Shown: positions 18,478-28,019, counted from the stretch's first letter. The stretch: DNA of 64,000 nt from Flavobacterium sp. (GCA_016718345.1 JADKDN010000001.1:443001-507000), one strand, 5' to 3'. Made by a program: numbers and translations. The notes: generated from the sequence alone by a model not told the origin.

Positions 18478-19824
18478 ATGTTCACTAATTTAAGCGATAA
18501 ACTAGATAAAGCCTTCCATATTCTTAAGGGTCATGGAAAAATTACAGAAGTAAATGTAGCCGATACGCTCAAAGAAGTACGTCGTGCTTTGTTAGATGCC
18601 GATGTTAATTTTAAAATTGCCAAAGAGTTTACAACCAAAGTAAAAGAGAAAGCGATTGGGGAAAATGTATTAACAACCCTTCAGCCAGGGCAGCTTTTGG
18701 TGAAAATTGTCAAAGACGAATTGACCGAATTAATGGGAGGAGATGTTTCTGGCATCAATCTTTCAGGTAATCCAACCGTAATATTGATGTCGGGATTACA
18801 AGGTTCGGGAAAAACTACCTTTTCTGGTAAATTAGCTAATTTTCTTAAAACCAAGAAAAATAAAAACCTTTTGGTTGCTTGTGATGTGTATCGTCCAGCG
18901 GCTATTAATCAGTTGCATATTGTTGGAGACCAAATTGGGGTAGAGGTGTATTCCGAATTAGGAAACAACAATCCTGTTGAAATCGCACTTAATGCAGTAA
19001 AATACGCTAAAGAAAAAGGATATAATGTAGTTATTGTCGATACTGCTGGTCGTCTAGCGGTTGATGAGGAAATGATGACGGAAATTGCTAATGTTCACAA
19101 AGCGATTCAACCGCAAGAAACCTTATTTGTAGTAGATTCCATGACAGGACAAGATGCAGTAAATACGGCTAAAGCATTCAATGATAGATTAAATTTCGAC
19201 GGTGTAATTCTAACAAAATTAGACGGTGATACTCGTGGTGGAGCAGCGCTTTCCATCAAATCGGTTGTGGACAAACCAATTAAGTTTGTAGGGACTGGAG
19301 AAAAAATGGAGGCAATAGATGTGTTCTATCCATCTCGTATGGCTGAGCGTATCTTAGGCATGGGAGATGTAATTTCCTTAGTAGAAAGAGCGCAAGAGCA
19401 GTTTAATGAGGAAGAAGCACGAAAAATACAAAAGAAAATTGCCAAAAATGAATTTGGTTTTGATGATTTCCTTACTCAGATACAACAAGTAAAGAAAATG
19501 GGAAACATGAAAGACTTAGTTGGAATGATTCCTGGGGCATCTAAAGCAATGAAAGACGTTGAAATTGAAGATGACGCTTTCAAACATATTGAAGCCATTA
19601 TCTATTCGATGACGCCAAAAGAAAGAAGCAAACCTTCAATAATTGATGTAAAAAGAAAAACCAGAATTGCCAAAGGCTCAGGTAGAAAGATTGAAGAAGT
19701 CAATCAATTGATGAAGCAATTTGACCAAATGAGTAAAATGATGAAAATGATGCAAGGTCCAGGCGGTAAGAACATGATGAAAATGATGGCAGGAATGAAA
19801 GGTGGAATGCCAGGAATGAGATAA
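18478..19824 (+). CDS. ffh: Signal recognition particle GTPase Ffh (SRP54)
   Basis: This 448-residue protein is intact. An N-terminal helical bundle is followed by the G domain with P-loop GLQGSGKTT (about 106-114), DTAGRL, the TKLDGD specificity motif and GTGEKMEAIDVF. The C-terminal M domain, with its methionine-rich tail (MSKMMKMMQGPGGKNMMKMM), binds 4.5S RNA and signal sequences. It targets nascent membrane proteins to FtsY and SecYEG. It appears to have its own promoter. Confidence 0.98.
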   Translation: MFTNLSDKLDKAFHILKGHGKITEVNVADTLKEVRRALLDADVNFKIAKEFTTKVKEKAIGENVLTTLQPGQLLVKIVKDELTELMGGDVSGINLSGNPTVILMSGLQGSGKTTFSGKLANFLKTKKNKNLLVACDVYRPAAINQLHIVGDQIGVEVYSELGNNNPVEIALNAVKYAKEKGYNVVIVDTAGRLAVDEEMMTEIANVHKAIQPQETLFVVDSMTGQDAVNTAKAFNDRLNFDGVILTKLDGDTRGGAALSIKSVVDKPIKFVGTGEKMEAIDVFYPSRMAERILGMGDVISLVERAQEQFNEEEARKIQKKIAKNEFGFDDFLTQIQQVKKMGNMKDLVGMIPGASKAMKDVEIEDDAFKHIEAIIYSMTPKERSKPSIIDVKRKTRIAKGSGRKIEEVNQLMKQFDQMSKMMKMMQGPGGKNMMKMMAGMKGGMPGMR

Positions 19825-19909
19825 AGTAATGAAGGTTCAAGGTTTCAAACGTAAATGAAATTATGAACCTTTAATTTTAGAACAACAACAACAACTTTTT
19901 ATACAAAAC

Positions 19910-20829
19910 ATGCAACTACTAGACGGAAGAAAAACAGCTGAGGATATCAAAAATGAAATAGCAGCTCAAGTACAAAAAATGAAAAACAATGGGGAAAAAG
20001 TTCCTCATTTGGCAGCAGTAATTGTAGGAAATGATGGAGCCAGTCTCACCTATGTAGGAAGCAAGGTTAAATCATGCCAACAAATAGGATTTGAATCTAC
20101 CTTAGTCGGTTTGCCCGAAGACACATCAGAAGCAGACTTACTAGATAAAATCAAAGAATTGAATGAAGATGATGATATTGATGGATTTATAGTACAGTTG
20201 CCTTTGCCTAAACACATCGATGAGCAAAAAATTTTAATGGCTATCGATTCTGATAAAGATGTAGATGGTTTCCATCCGACAAATTTTGGAAAAATGGCCT
20301 TGGATATGGAAACTTTTATCCCCGCAACTCCTTTTGGGATTATGCAATTATTAGAACGTTATAAAATTGAACGCAAGGAAAACATACCGTAATAATAGGT
20401 AGAAGTCATATTGTTGGTCGCCCCATGAGTATTCTTATGGGCAGAAAAGGATACCCTGGAAATGCCACAGTTACCCTAACCCATAGTCACACAAAAAATA
20501 TTGAAAGTTACACTAAAGAGGCAGATATCATCATCACAGCTCTAGGAGTTCCTAACTATCTAAAGGCTGATATGGTAAAAGAAGGTGTAGTAATAATTGA
20601 TGTAGGCATCACAAGACTGGCTGACGAGACAAACCCAAAAGGCTACGTAATTACGGGTGATGTTGATTTTGAAAATGTCAGCAAAAAAGCATCCTACATT
20701 ACACCTGTTCCCGGAGGTGTGGGTCCAATGACCATAGCAATGCTATTAAAGAATACACTTTTAGCTAGAGAAAAAGAAAATAAAATAAAGGGCAGTCAAA
20801 TTTTGATTGCCCTTTTTAATTTCAAGTAG
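19910..20829 (+). CDS. folD: Bifunctional methylenetetrahydrofolate dehydrogenase/cyclohydrolase (one frameshift)
   Basis: The first frame (19910-20392) holds the catalytic domain with Tyr48-xxx-Lys52 (YVGSK), the QLPLPKHID loop and DVDGFHP. The second (20425-20829) holds the NADP-binding domain (RPMSILMGRKGYPGNATVT, ADIIITALG, VIIDVGI, GDVDF, TPVPGGVGPMTIAMLL). Between them GKHTVIIGRSHIVG is encoded out of register at 20370-20424. One base missing near 20375-20390 explains the break. The total of ~300 residues is normal. The C-terminal ~14 residues lie within a terminator hairpin, so the true stop may be near 20785, with a second small error in the A-rich stretch. FolD supplies one-carbon units for purine and formyl-Met synthesis. 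Confidence 0.94.
20787..20818 (+). terminator. Terminator of folD
   Basis: AAAGGGCAGTCAAA pairs with TTTTGATTGCCCTTT (one G-T pair), followed by TT. It overlaps the apparent end of the folD frame. Confidence 0.75.
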
Positions 20830-20863
20830 CTAGTGGTCATTTTTTCATTCGGATAATTGTATG

Positions 20864-20871
20864 TAAATTTG
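20864..20871 (+). promoter_or_regulatory. Putative -7 box of mtaB
   Basis: TAAATTTG, 30 bases before the ATG, fits TAnnTTTG. Confidence 0.45.
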
Positions 20872-20901
20872 CAGACTCTTATCAAAAACGGAATCGAGTA
20901 A

Positions 20902-22236
20902 ATGGCAAGTAACGAAGCAAAAAAAGTAGCTTTTTATACCTTAGGTTGTAAACTGAATTTTTCAGAAACTTCTACTATTGCCCGAAATTTTCATAACGAA
21001 GGTTTTGAACGCGTAGATTTTGAAGAAGTTGCCGATATTTATGTCATCAATACCTGTTCCGTAACTGATAATGCTGACAAGCAATTCAAGCAAGTGGTAA
21101 GAAAGGCCATGAAGCTCAATGACAAAGCATTTGTTGCCGCTGTAGGTTGTTATGCACAATTAAAACCAGAGGAATTAGCTGCGGTTGATGGTGTAGATTT
21201 AGTTCTTGGTGCAACCGAAAAATTTAAAATCACCGATTACATCAACGATTTATCCAAAAATGATTTTGGAGAAGTCCATTCTTGCGAAATTGCTGAAGCC
21301 GATTTCTATGTAGGAAGTTATTCCATTGGCGACAGAACGCGTGCCTTTTTAAAAGTGCAAGACGGTTGTGATTACAAATGTACCTATTGTACGATTCCAT
21401 TGGCTCGTGGTATTTCTAGAAGCGATGCCCTCGATAATGTTTTAAAAAATGCCTACGAAATTTCAAAACAAGGAATTAAAGAAATTGTACTAACTGGTGT
21501 CAATATCGGCGATTACGGAAAAGGGGAATTTGGAAATAAAAAACACGAACACACTTTCTTGGACTTGGTTCAGGCTTTAGATGAGGTTGAAGGAATCGAA
21601 AGGTTGCGAATTTCTTCTATTGAACCGAATCTGTTGAAAAACGAAACGATAGAATTTGTATCAAAAAGTAGAACTTTTGTACCTCATTTTCATGTTCCAT
21701 TACAGTCAGGAAGTAATGAAATACTCAGGTTAATGAAGCGTCGTTATCAACGAGAGGTTTATACTGAAAGAGTAAATAGAATCCGCCAAGTCATGCCTCA
21801 TGCTTGTATAGGTGTAGATGTTATTGTTGGTTTTCCAGGTGAAACGGACGAACATTTCCTAGAAACCTACCATTTTTTGAATGATTTAGATATTTCATAC
21901 TTACATGTTTTTACTTATTCTGAACGTGATAATACAGAGGCTGCCTCTATGTCAAATAGTGTTCCGATGAATGTTCGTAATAAACGAAGCAAGATGTTAC
22001 GAGGATTATCAGTAAAAAAGCGTCGAGCATTTTACGAAAGCCAAATCGGAACCAACAGAACAGTATTGTTTGAAAGCGAAAACAAAGAAGGATACATTCA
22101 CGGATTTACCGAAAATTACGTAAAAGTAAAAACACCTTGGAATCCAGAATTGGTGAATACATTACACGATGTTACCTTAACGAAAATTGATGAAGACGGT
22201 AGTGTCCGTATGGAGTTTTTAAAGGTTGAGGTATAA
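20902..22236 (+). CDS. mtaB: tRNA t6A37 methylthiotransferase MtaB (radical SAM)
   Basis: The 444-residue protein is complete. The N-terminal MTTase domain starts FYTLGCKLNFSET and holds conserved cysteines (LGCK, INTCSV, VGCYAQ). The radical SAM centre is Cys156-x3-Cys160-x2-Cys163 (DGCDYKCTYCTIPLARG). The TRAM domain follows at the C-terminus (RTVLFESENKEGYIHGFTENYVKV). TLGCKLN and the CSVT context favour MtaB over MiaB or RimO. It adds a methylthio group to N6-threonylcarbamoyl-A37 of ANN-decoding tRNAs using two 4Fe-4S clusters. Confidence 0.95.
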   Translation: MASNEAKKVAFYTLGCKLNFSETSTIARNFHNEGFERVDFEEVADIYVINTCSVTDNADKQFKQVVRKAMKLNDKAFVAAVGCYAQLKPEELAAVDGVDLVLGATEKFKITDYINDLSKNDFGEVHSCEIAEADFYVGSYSIGDRTRAFLKVQDGCDYKCTYCTIPLARGISRSDALDNVLKNAYEISKQGIKEIVLTGVNIGDYGKGEFGNKKHEHTFLDLVQALDEVEGIERLRISSIEPNLLKNETIEFVSKSRTFVPHFHVPLQSGSNEILRLMKRRYQREVYTERVNRIRQVMPHACIGVDVIVGFPGETDEHFLETYHFLNDLDISYLHVFTYSERDNTEAASMSNSVPMNVRNKRSKMLRGLSVKKRRAFYESQIGTNRTVLFESENKEGYIHGFTENYVKVKTPWNPELVNTLHDVTLTKIDEDGSVRMEFLKVEV

Positions 22237-22382
22237 ATAAGATTTCATTTTTATTATTTAGTGCCTAAATTGTGAGTTCATCGAGTATTTTCTCAATTGA
22301 ACGATTACACAATAAATATTACGAATCATTTAATTAGATTTGATATGATTAAATTTTAGTCTTTAATAAGATTCAAACTTAG

Positions 22383-22887
22383 ATGATGAAAAAATATTCT
22401 TTACTGTTTCTTTTTGCCATACTTTCAAGCATAACTATCTCTTGCTCGAATGATGATGATATTTCTTCAAAAGAAGATGCTTTAACTGGAGTATGGAAAT
22501 TAACCTCGTTAACTGTTGAAACCCCAGTTCAAGTAAAAGGAGTAACTTTAAGCAATTTTACTCAAATTTCTTCTGCCTCTGATTCTCAAATAAATTTTGA
22601 TAATAATTCTGCTGGAACTATGAGATATTTAACTGGGTTGATTTTTTTCTCAAACAAAAGACAATGCAAAAGAATTTAGCGAGACATCGGGTTTTGTATT
22701 ATTTTCGTTTAAATCTGTTTTAAAAAACAATATTGTTACGCTATATGAAGATAATAACGAAACTTTAAGTTTGACATTAGATGGAAATACATTAACTTTT
22801 GAAAAAGAAGGCGGAATTGTAATAGGTAATCTTGATAATAATACATTTAATCATGTTACAACTAAATATGTATTTACAAAGCAATAA
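22383..22887 (+). CDS. Lipocalin-like lipoprotein (one frameshift)
   Basis: The first frame (22383-22679) gives a lipoprotein signal with lipobox TISC and the start of a lipocalin-like domain (LTGVWKLTSLTVETPV). It goes out of register near 22630-22655. The continuing frame reads QTKDNAKEFSETSGFVLFSF…, …NNETLSLTLDGNTLTFEK… and ends KYVFTKQ at 22887. Joined length is about 168 residues, typical of Bacteroidota lipocalin-like lipoproteins. The ligand is unknown. The second half is too interrupted to be found as an ORF from its own ATG. Confidence 0.75.
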
Positions 22888-22899
22888 TAATTTAGAAAA

Positions 22900-23212
22900 T
22901 TATATTTTAATTCCCGGAGGCAATAAATCCTTATAAATAGGATTTTTTCTAAAGAAAAGAGCAATTTTTGGAAGAATAGGAACGACTTTCAATTTGCGTT
23001 CGTAGGCAATTTCCATGATGTTTTTCAATAAATCAGTAATAAAAACGTCATTATCAAACCCATCAAAAACATTAATACGGGTTAAAAATATTTTTTTCTC
23101 TTGAAAAGAATATTCCTACAGAAATCAATTTTCCATCTACCAAAGTTTCAAACTGACGAGCAAAGGTGTTATCTTTAATCTCAATTTTTTCTAAAAATGC
23201 TGTTGCTTCCAT
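22900..23212 (-). CDS. Small YjdJ-like GNAT acetyltransferase (one extra base)
   Basis: Reading on the minus strand from ATG 23212, MEATAFLEKIEIKDNTFARQFETLVDGKLI is followed by a frame break. Removing one C of the CC pair at 23115-23116 restores VEYSFQEKKIFLTRINVFDG…, …LKNIMEIAYERKLKVVPILP… and KNPIYKDLLPPGIKI, with stop at 22900-22902. About 103 residues result. The layout (a short strand-helix core, then a KVVPILPK…NPIYKDL ending) fits the short GNAT family (PF14542 type), whose members have a minimal acetyl-CoA fold. The substrate is unknown. It is divergent from the alpha/beta hydrolase gene. Confidence 0.7.
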
Positions 23213-23243
23213 AATCTGATAAACAAAAAGGATTATTTTTACG

Positions 23244-23251
23244 CAAAGTTA
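23244..23251 (-). promoter_or_regulatory. Putative -7 box of the small GNAT gene
   Basis: TAACTTTG on the minus strand, 31 bases ahead of the start, fits TAnnTTTG. Confidence 0.35.
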
Positions 23252-23280
23252 CTATTATTTAACGAGTTTAGAGTTATAAA

Positions 23281-23946
23281 ATGTCTAAAATTCCAGTTTA
23301 TTTTATGCCAGGTCTAGCAGCAAGCTCTGCTATATTCGAAAGGATTTCTCTTCCTTCCACTGAATTTGAAATGGTGCTTTTGGAATGGGAAATCCCTTTA
23401 GATAATGAAACCTTAGCCAATTATGCCAAACGAATTGCTGGAAAGATAAAACATAAAAATCCAGTTTTAATTGGAGTTTCTTTTGGAGGAATTTTAGTTC
23501 AAGAAATGTCCAAATGGATTGAGGCTAGAAAAGTAATTATCATTTCGAGTGTAAAAAGTAATGCAGAGTTTCCTCGTAGAATGAAAATTGCAAAAACCAC
23601 CAAAGCCTATAAGTTGATTCCCATGAATTTACTTTTAAATATAGAAAGCTTGGCTAAGTTTTCGTTTGGGGACAAGATTACTCAAAGGCTTAAATTGTAT
23701 GAAAAGTTCTTGTCCGTAAGAGACAAACGGTATTTGGATTGGGCAATTGAACAAGTAATTTTATGGGACAGAACTGTTATAGACGAAAAAGTAATTCATA
23801 TTCACGGAGATGCAGATGAGGTTTTTCCCATAAAGTACATAAAAAAATGTACTGTAGTAAAAGGAGGAACCCATATCATGATTCTGAATAAATTTAGATG
23901 GCTGAATGAAAATTTACCTAAAATTATTCTTAAGGAGTACTACTAA
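23281..23946 (+). CDS. Alpha/beta hydrolase
   Basis: The 221-residue protein has the hydrolase fold: a first strand PVYFMPGLAASSAIF, nucleophile elbow GVSFGG with Ser67, a late acidic residue in HGDADEVFP and the histidine in GGTHIMILNKF. There is no signal peptide, so it is cytoplasmic. It resembles the short single-domain hydrolases of Flavobacteriia. The substrate cannot be inferred. Confidence 0.85.
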   Translation: MSKIPVYFMPGLAASSAIFERISLPSTEFEMVLLEWEIPLDNETLANYAKRIAGKIKHKNPVLIGVSFGGILVQEMSKWIEARKVIIISSVKSNAEFPRRMKIAKTTKAYKLIPMNLLLNIESLAKFSFGDKITQRLKLYEKFLSVRDKRYLDWAIEQVILWDRTVIDEKVIHIHGDADEVFPIKYIKKCTVVKGGTHIMILNKFRWLNENLPKIILKEYY

Positions 23947-23995
23947 ATTGGTTTGATTTTTGTAGGTTTACAAGATAACTAAAAAGGCAAAGAAT

Positions 23996-24888
23996 ATGGA
24001 CTGGATAAAAAAAACAACACTAATTGTTTCGATAGTTTTAGTTAGCGGATTTTTAATTTACGCTACTTCAACGGAGTCAAAAAATAAGATTACCCACGAA
24101 GGTACAGCACGGTATTTTCCAACAAGTATTGATTTTGCTGGAGAACAAGCCCCGTTACAAATTACCGATGTTAGAGAGCGATTGGACAGGGAATTATTAA
24201 TCAACGCCAATCTTGACGCTACTACCTTGTTAATTATAAAAAGAGCCAATCGAGCATTTCCAATCATTGAACCTATTCTAGCTAAATACAATGTCCCTGA
24301 TGATTTTAAATATTTAGCCGTAATTGAAAGCGGATTGGTCAATGCGGTTTCTCCAGCAGGAGCCAGAGGGGTTTGGCAGTTTATGCCACAAACAGCCAAA
24401 GAAAATGGTATGGAAGTCAATGAAATAGTGGACGAACGCTACCATCTAGAAAAATCTACCGAAGCAGCATGCAAGTATTTATTAGATGCCAAAGCTAAAT
24501 TCGGTTCTTGGACTTTAGCAGCAGCGTCTTACAATGGCGGAATGAACGGAGTTAACAAACAAATCGAAATGCAAAAAGTCACTAATTATTATGACTTGTT
24601 GCTTAATGATGAAACGTCACGTTATGTTTTCAGAATATTAGCGCTTAAAGAAATAATGAAAAGTCCTGCTAAGTATGGTTTTTCTGTAAATACGGATGAA
24701 TTATATGTCAATTTACCAAGCAAAAAATTGAGATTGATAGCTCTATTAATGATTTAGCGACTTTTGCAAAATCTCAAGGAATTAATTACAAGATTTTGAA
24801 AATTCATAATCCTTGGTTAACGGATAAAAAGTTAGTGAATCTTTCTAAGAAAAAGTATCAAATTGAAATCCCATTGAGCGGGTATTAG
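23996..24888 (+). CDS. Membrane-anchored lytic transglycosylase, SLT family (one frameshift)
   Basis: An N-terminal membrane anchor (TTLIVSIVLVSGFLIYATS) is followed by a family 1 SLT domain with catalytic Glu111 (LAVIESGLVNAVSPAGARGVWQFMP) and the AAASYNGG motif. It cleaves peptidoglycan glycan strands to 1,6-anhydro products in the periplasm. The open frame ends at 24757, but the neighbouring frame continues KIEIDSSINDLATFAKSQGINYKILKIHNPWL… and ends IEIPLSGY at 24888. A base missing or extra in the A-run at 24721-24727 explains this. Restored length is about 297 residues. Confidence 0.88.
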
Positions 24889-24928
24889 AATAAGAACTAG
24901 TTTTTAGATTATATAAAAACGAAAATAA

Positions 24929-24962
24929 AAAAGTGCTTTTAGAAATTCTAAAAGCACTTTTT
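24929..24962. terminator. Terminator of the transglycosylase gene
   Basis: AAAAGTGCTTTTAGAA pairs with TTCTAAAAGCACTTTT, a 16-base perfect stem with a T-run. Confidence 0.85.
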
Positions 24963-24983
24963 TATTTTAGTCAGTGTTATCAC

Positions 24984-25029
24984 TGCTTTGACTTGATGAG
25001 ATGCTTCCTACGTCAGCATGACAAGAATG
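24984..25029. repeat. Dispersed repeat, family B, copy 1
   Basis: GCTTTGACTTGATGAGATGC continues into TTCCTACGTCAGCATGACAA and GAATG. Copies with one to four differences lie at 29618-29662 and 38182-38226. Confidence 0.8.
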
Positions 25030-25468
25030 AGGGAAAAGTTTAAAAGTTTAAGGTTGTTCATTACACAGCGATTGCTTTTTTGAACCACATAGAAACATAG
25101 AATTGGTTATAAGTAGAAGATGTGGATAGAAAAATCACTTTTTTACATAGGAGGTCAGTGTTCAGTGTTTATATGGTAGTGAAACCATAGTTTTTATAGG
25201 CCTTAATGATATATTTTTCAGTTAGTAGGTGCCAATTTACTTTTTATATGCATTCACATACACTCCATATACACTATCTATGCCTTTGCTATGCCTTTGG
25301 TATGCTTGAGGTATGGATTAGATTTGATTTGACCCGTCCTAAAATAACTATACAGATTAATAAATAAATCCTATTATAGTTATACAAATATAATTCTTAA
25401 TCCTAAAGTTACTATACAACTGTTTTTTCATGATTAAAACTTTTTATGATAGTTCTTCCATCTTTTGT

Positions 25469-26314
25469 TTAGTATTTTGATTGCAAATGGGTTTGATTGG
25501 GCGTTAAATAGTCACAACTAGCATGGGGTCTTAATTCATTATAAGACATGATACTTTTACTTATTTGATATCCTGTTTGTTCAAAACCTAATGAACTTGA
25601 GTAAAGATTAAATTCTGTTTTAATAATACCATTTACTCTTTCGGCTAATGCGTTCTCATAAGGATCTCCGTTTTCAGTCATGCTAATAGCAATATTATTG
25701 TTCAGTAATAAATCAACGTAGTTGTGTGAACAGTATTGGGAGCCTCTGTCTGAATGATGTATTATAGATTGATTATATAACTTATTATTCAAAGCCATCT
25801 TCAAAGCTTCAATACAACCTTCTGCAGCTAGGTCTTGACGAAAACTATATCCCATTATTTTTCTTGAATAAGCATCTGTTATTAAACTTAGATAACCCCA
25901 TTGATTTGTAAGTCGGATGTAGGTTATATCACTTACCCATACTTGTTCAGGTCTTGTTATTTCAAGTCCTTTTACTAGGTTACTGTATTTTCTCATCCAG
26001 TGCCTGGAATCAGTGGTTATGGCTTTCCTTTTTCTTTGACGAATCAACAATTTATGTTCTGACAATAAATCAAATAAATAATCTCTGCCAAAAGCTATTT
26101 GATGTGATATCAACTTATTCTGAACTAAATAGTGTAGCTTTCTAGTTCCCAACCTTGGTAAATCTTTTCTGATGTTAATTACTTCTTGAAGTATAACGTC
26201 TTCTTTGACCAAACTATTCTCTTTACGCCATAAACTATCGTAATAAGCATGTCTAGTTTTGCCAAACAATCGGCATAGAACGGCTATTCCTAATTTAGGA
26301 AAGTCCTGTTTCAT
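25469..26314 (-). CDS. IS3-family transposase OrfB, DDE integrase core
   Basis: The 281-residue protein has an HTH_21 region (RLGTRKLHYLVQNKL) and an rve catalytic core. Its acidic triad is Asp in VWVSDITYI, Asp in HHSDRGSQYCS and Glu in ENALAERVNGIIKTEF. It lies two bases after OrfA. In IS3 elements OrfAB is made by programmed frameshifting. I see no textbook A6G slip site here, only TTAAAAATG at the junction, so separate initiation at MKQDFPKLG is also possible. Confidence 0.93.
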   Translation of the reverse strand: MKQDFPKLGIAVLCRLFGKTRHAYYDSLWRKENSLVKEDVILQEVINIRKDLPRLGTRKLHYLVQNKLISHQIAFGRDYLFDLLSEHKLLIRQRKRKAITTDSRHWMRKYSNLVKGLEITRPEQVWVSDITYIRLTNQWGYLSLITDAYSRKIMGYSFRQDLAAEGCIEALKMALNNKLYNQSIIHHSDRGSQYCSHNYVDLLLNNNIAISMTENGDPYENALAERVNGIIKTEFNLYSSSLGFEQTGYQISKSIMSYNELRPHASCDYLTPNQTHLQSKY

Positions 26315-26316
26315 TT

Positions 26317-26868
26317 TTAAGACTGCTTGGCACCAGACTTTTTTCTAATATCAATTTTGAGTTGGTCTTCGGCTACATCAATTAGCGTGTTTAGTGCTTT
26401 TATTTTAAGCTCTGCCTCTTGTAAAGCTTTTTCTAAAGCTTCTTTTTCTAAATCTTTTATAGATGATTTATCTTTAGCCATTGGAGATGTGTTTTCAATA
26501 CAAATTTCGACTTTTTCTGATTTATATTGTGCTATCCAGTTACGAATTATATTCTCATTCTTGATATTATAGGCTGTTTTAGCTTCTTTAATGGTTACCC
26601 TTCCTTGTTCTATGGCTCTGACAATAGTACGTTTTTGTAGATTAGAAAAGCTTTTTCGCTTAATATTCTGATGATAATTACTAGAGCCATAATCACGCAT
26701 CCATCCATGTAAAGTACTTTTTCCTAATCCATAAATCCGATTGGCTTCCTTACGAGGTAAACCAGCCTCAACTTCTTTAACAATTTTTAAAATAAGACGT
26801 TTGTCATAACGACTCTGTTTGTGCTCTCGTGAAGCATAAATCTCTTGTTCTTGGTGTTCCATATACAC
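26317..26868 (-). CDS. IS3-family transposase OrfA, helix-turn-helix
   Basis: The 183-residue protein has two HTH segments (EAGLPRKEANRIYGLGKSTLHGWMRDYG; EQGRVTIKEAKTAYNIKNENIIRNWIAQY). A C-terminal coiled coil (SIKDLEKEALEKALQEAELKIKALNTLID) is of the leucine-zipper type used for OrfA dimerisation. It recognises the terminal repeats. The ATG lies about 25 bases inside the right end of the element. Confidence 0.9.
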   Translation of the reverse strand: MYMEHQEQEIYASREHKQSRYDKRLILKIVKEVEAGLPRKEANRIYGLGKSTLHGWMRDYGSSNYHQNIKRKSFSNLQKRTIVRAIEQGRVTIKEAKTAYNIKNENIIRNWIAQYKSEKVEICIENTSPMAKDKSSIKDLEKEALEKALQEAELKIKALNTLIDVAEDQLKIDIRKKSGAKQS

Positions 26869-26901
26869 TGTTTTTGTGTATAGCTATTTTAGGACAAGAC
26901 A

Positions 26902-27461
26902 TTAGGGTTTAAAGTTTGAAAGTTTAAGGTTTAAAGTTTAAGGTTGTTCGTCTCCCACTAAAAACTGAGTTCATAAGGGGGCGACCCCTTTCGGCACCGC
27001 GCTGTTGGGGGGGACAAAGGCGCAACACAACACAACGGGGGGCGGGGGGGTTTAAATAGTTAAAGTTTAAAGTTCGTTTACCACTAAATACTGAATTTAC
27101 TAAGAGGACAACTTCTCGATACTTCGCCTTTGTAAGCTAATCGCGTACAAAGACTCACTCAAAGAGACGTAGGGCAAGTTTAAAAGGTTAAGTTGGAAGT
27201 TTAGGGGAATTTACTAAGAGGACAACTTCTCGATACTTCGCCTTTGTAAGCTAGTCGCGTACAAAGGCTCAACTCGAAGAGACGAGTAGGGCGTAAGGAA
27301 GGGTTTAAAAGTTTAAAAAAGTTTAAAGTTTAAGGTTCAAAGTTTAAGGTTGATCACTGATCGCTCTACTGCATACTTTTTTTGAACCACATAGAAACGT
27401 AGGGAAAAAGAGAGAGATAGAAAATGTTATTTTTTCACAGCGCTATGTTTTTTTAATGTAA
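26902..27461. repeat. Repeat-rich spacer: GTTTAA tracts, G-run block and two family A copies
   Basis: From 26905 a run of GTTTAAAG/GTTTAAGG heptamers leads into an unusual GC-rich block (26976-27050, with runs of six and seven G). Two copies of the family A palindromic repeat follow at 27092-27177 and 27207-27300 (CTTCTCGATACTTCGCCTTT, then CGCGTACAAAGG and AACTCGAAG). Another heptamer tract ends near 27355. At 27369-27393 lies TTTTTGAACCACATAGAAAC, also present near 25077. No gene is seen. Confidence 0.75.
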
Positions 27462-27755
27462 TTACAGGTGGTTTTTCAAATCCATCATTCCATGCAAAAT
27501 TCTAACCACCTCAATTTCTTTTTCTGTTACGATTCTGTAAAAAATTAGGTGTTGTCCGGTTTTAAATCCTAAAACATTTTTTTCAACTACTTCATAGGAT
27601 TTTCCTTGATTTGGTTTATTTGCTAATTCTTGGCAAGAATCGATTAATAATAGATAATAAATTTCTGCTTGGTTTTCAGACCAAGTTTCAACAGTATACT
27701 TCCAAATTTCTTCTAAATCTACAACAGCTTTGTTTGTCAAGTAAAACTTAGCCAT
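27462..27755 (-). CDS. parE: ParE/RelE-family toxin (second locus)
   Basis: The 97-residue protein (MAKFYLTNKAVVDLEEIWKY…) matches the ParE pattern: the TVETWSENQAEIYYLLL helices and a closing LIFYRIVTEKEIEVVRILHGMMDLKNHL. It is a diverged paralogue of the toxin at 2754-3044, sharing EIVRVLH-MMD and W-EQA-YYLL. It overlaps its antitoxin gene by eight bases. It is expected to inhibit gyrase or translation when the antitoxin is lost. Confidence 0.9.
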   Translation of the reverse strand: MAKFYLTNKAVVDLEEIWKYTVETWSENQAEIYYLLLIDSCQELANKPNQGKSYEVVEKNVLGFKTGQHLIFYRIVTEKEIEVVRILHGMMDLKNHL

Positions 27756-27996
27756 TACTTTTTCCTGATTTTAGAGTTTCTAAATGTTTCTTTGGATCAA
27801 AGTCAACAGCTCGACCACTTTCAATTCCTTCACGAATGGCATTACGCAACATGATGATACGGTTTTCTTCTTCTTCCAAAAGTCTTAGCCCGGCGCGTAC
27901 CACCTCACTTGCGTTACTGAAACGGCCTTTCGAAACAGTTGCTTCAATAAAACTCTCAAAATGATTGCCTAAAGATATTGATGTGTTTCTTCCCAT
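27748..27996 (-). CDS. parD: ParD-like antitoxin (second locus)
   Basis: From ATG 27996 the protein is 82 residues: MGRNTSISLGNHFESFIEATVSKGRFSNASEVVRAGLRLLEEEE. That matches the ParD fold and the length of the first locus. The frame stays open upstream to 28044, but that would place the start inside the operator palindrome at 28020-28036, so the later ATG is preferred. It should bind the toxin and repress its own operon. Confidence 0.9.
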   Translation of the reverse strand: MGRNTSISLGNHFESFIEATVSKGRFSNASEVVRAGLRLLEEEENRIIMLRNAIREGIESGRAVDFDPKKHLETLKSGKSNG

Positions 27997-28019
27997 GATT
28001 CCTTGAATTTTTTGTAAAG

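Larger units (their letters stand above)
25330..26901. mobile_element. IS3-family insertion sequence, ~1.57 kb
   Basis: Imperfect terminal inverted repeats border the element: GTCCTAAAATAACTATACA begins at 25336 and its counterpart GTCCTAAAATAGCTATACA (minus strand) begins at 26894. The outer few bases are TGACCC at the left end and TGTCTT (minus strand) at the right. A short target duplication (ATT next to both ends) is possible but ambiguous by one base. It carries orfA and orfB on the minus strand and appears complete. It sits inside the repeat-rich stretch and interrupts no recognisable gene. Confidence 0.85.

Noticed and set aside
26314..26317. Programmed frameshift signal between OrfA and OrfB
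   Set aside because: No A6G-type slippery heptamer with downstream structure could be identified at the junction; only TTAAAAATG is present.
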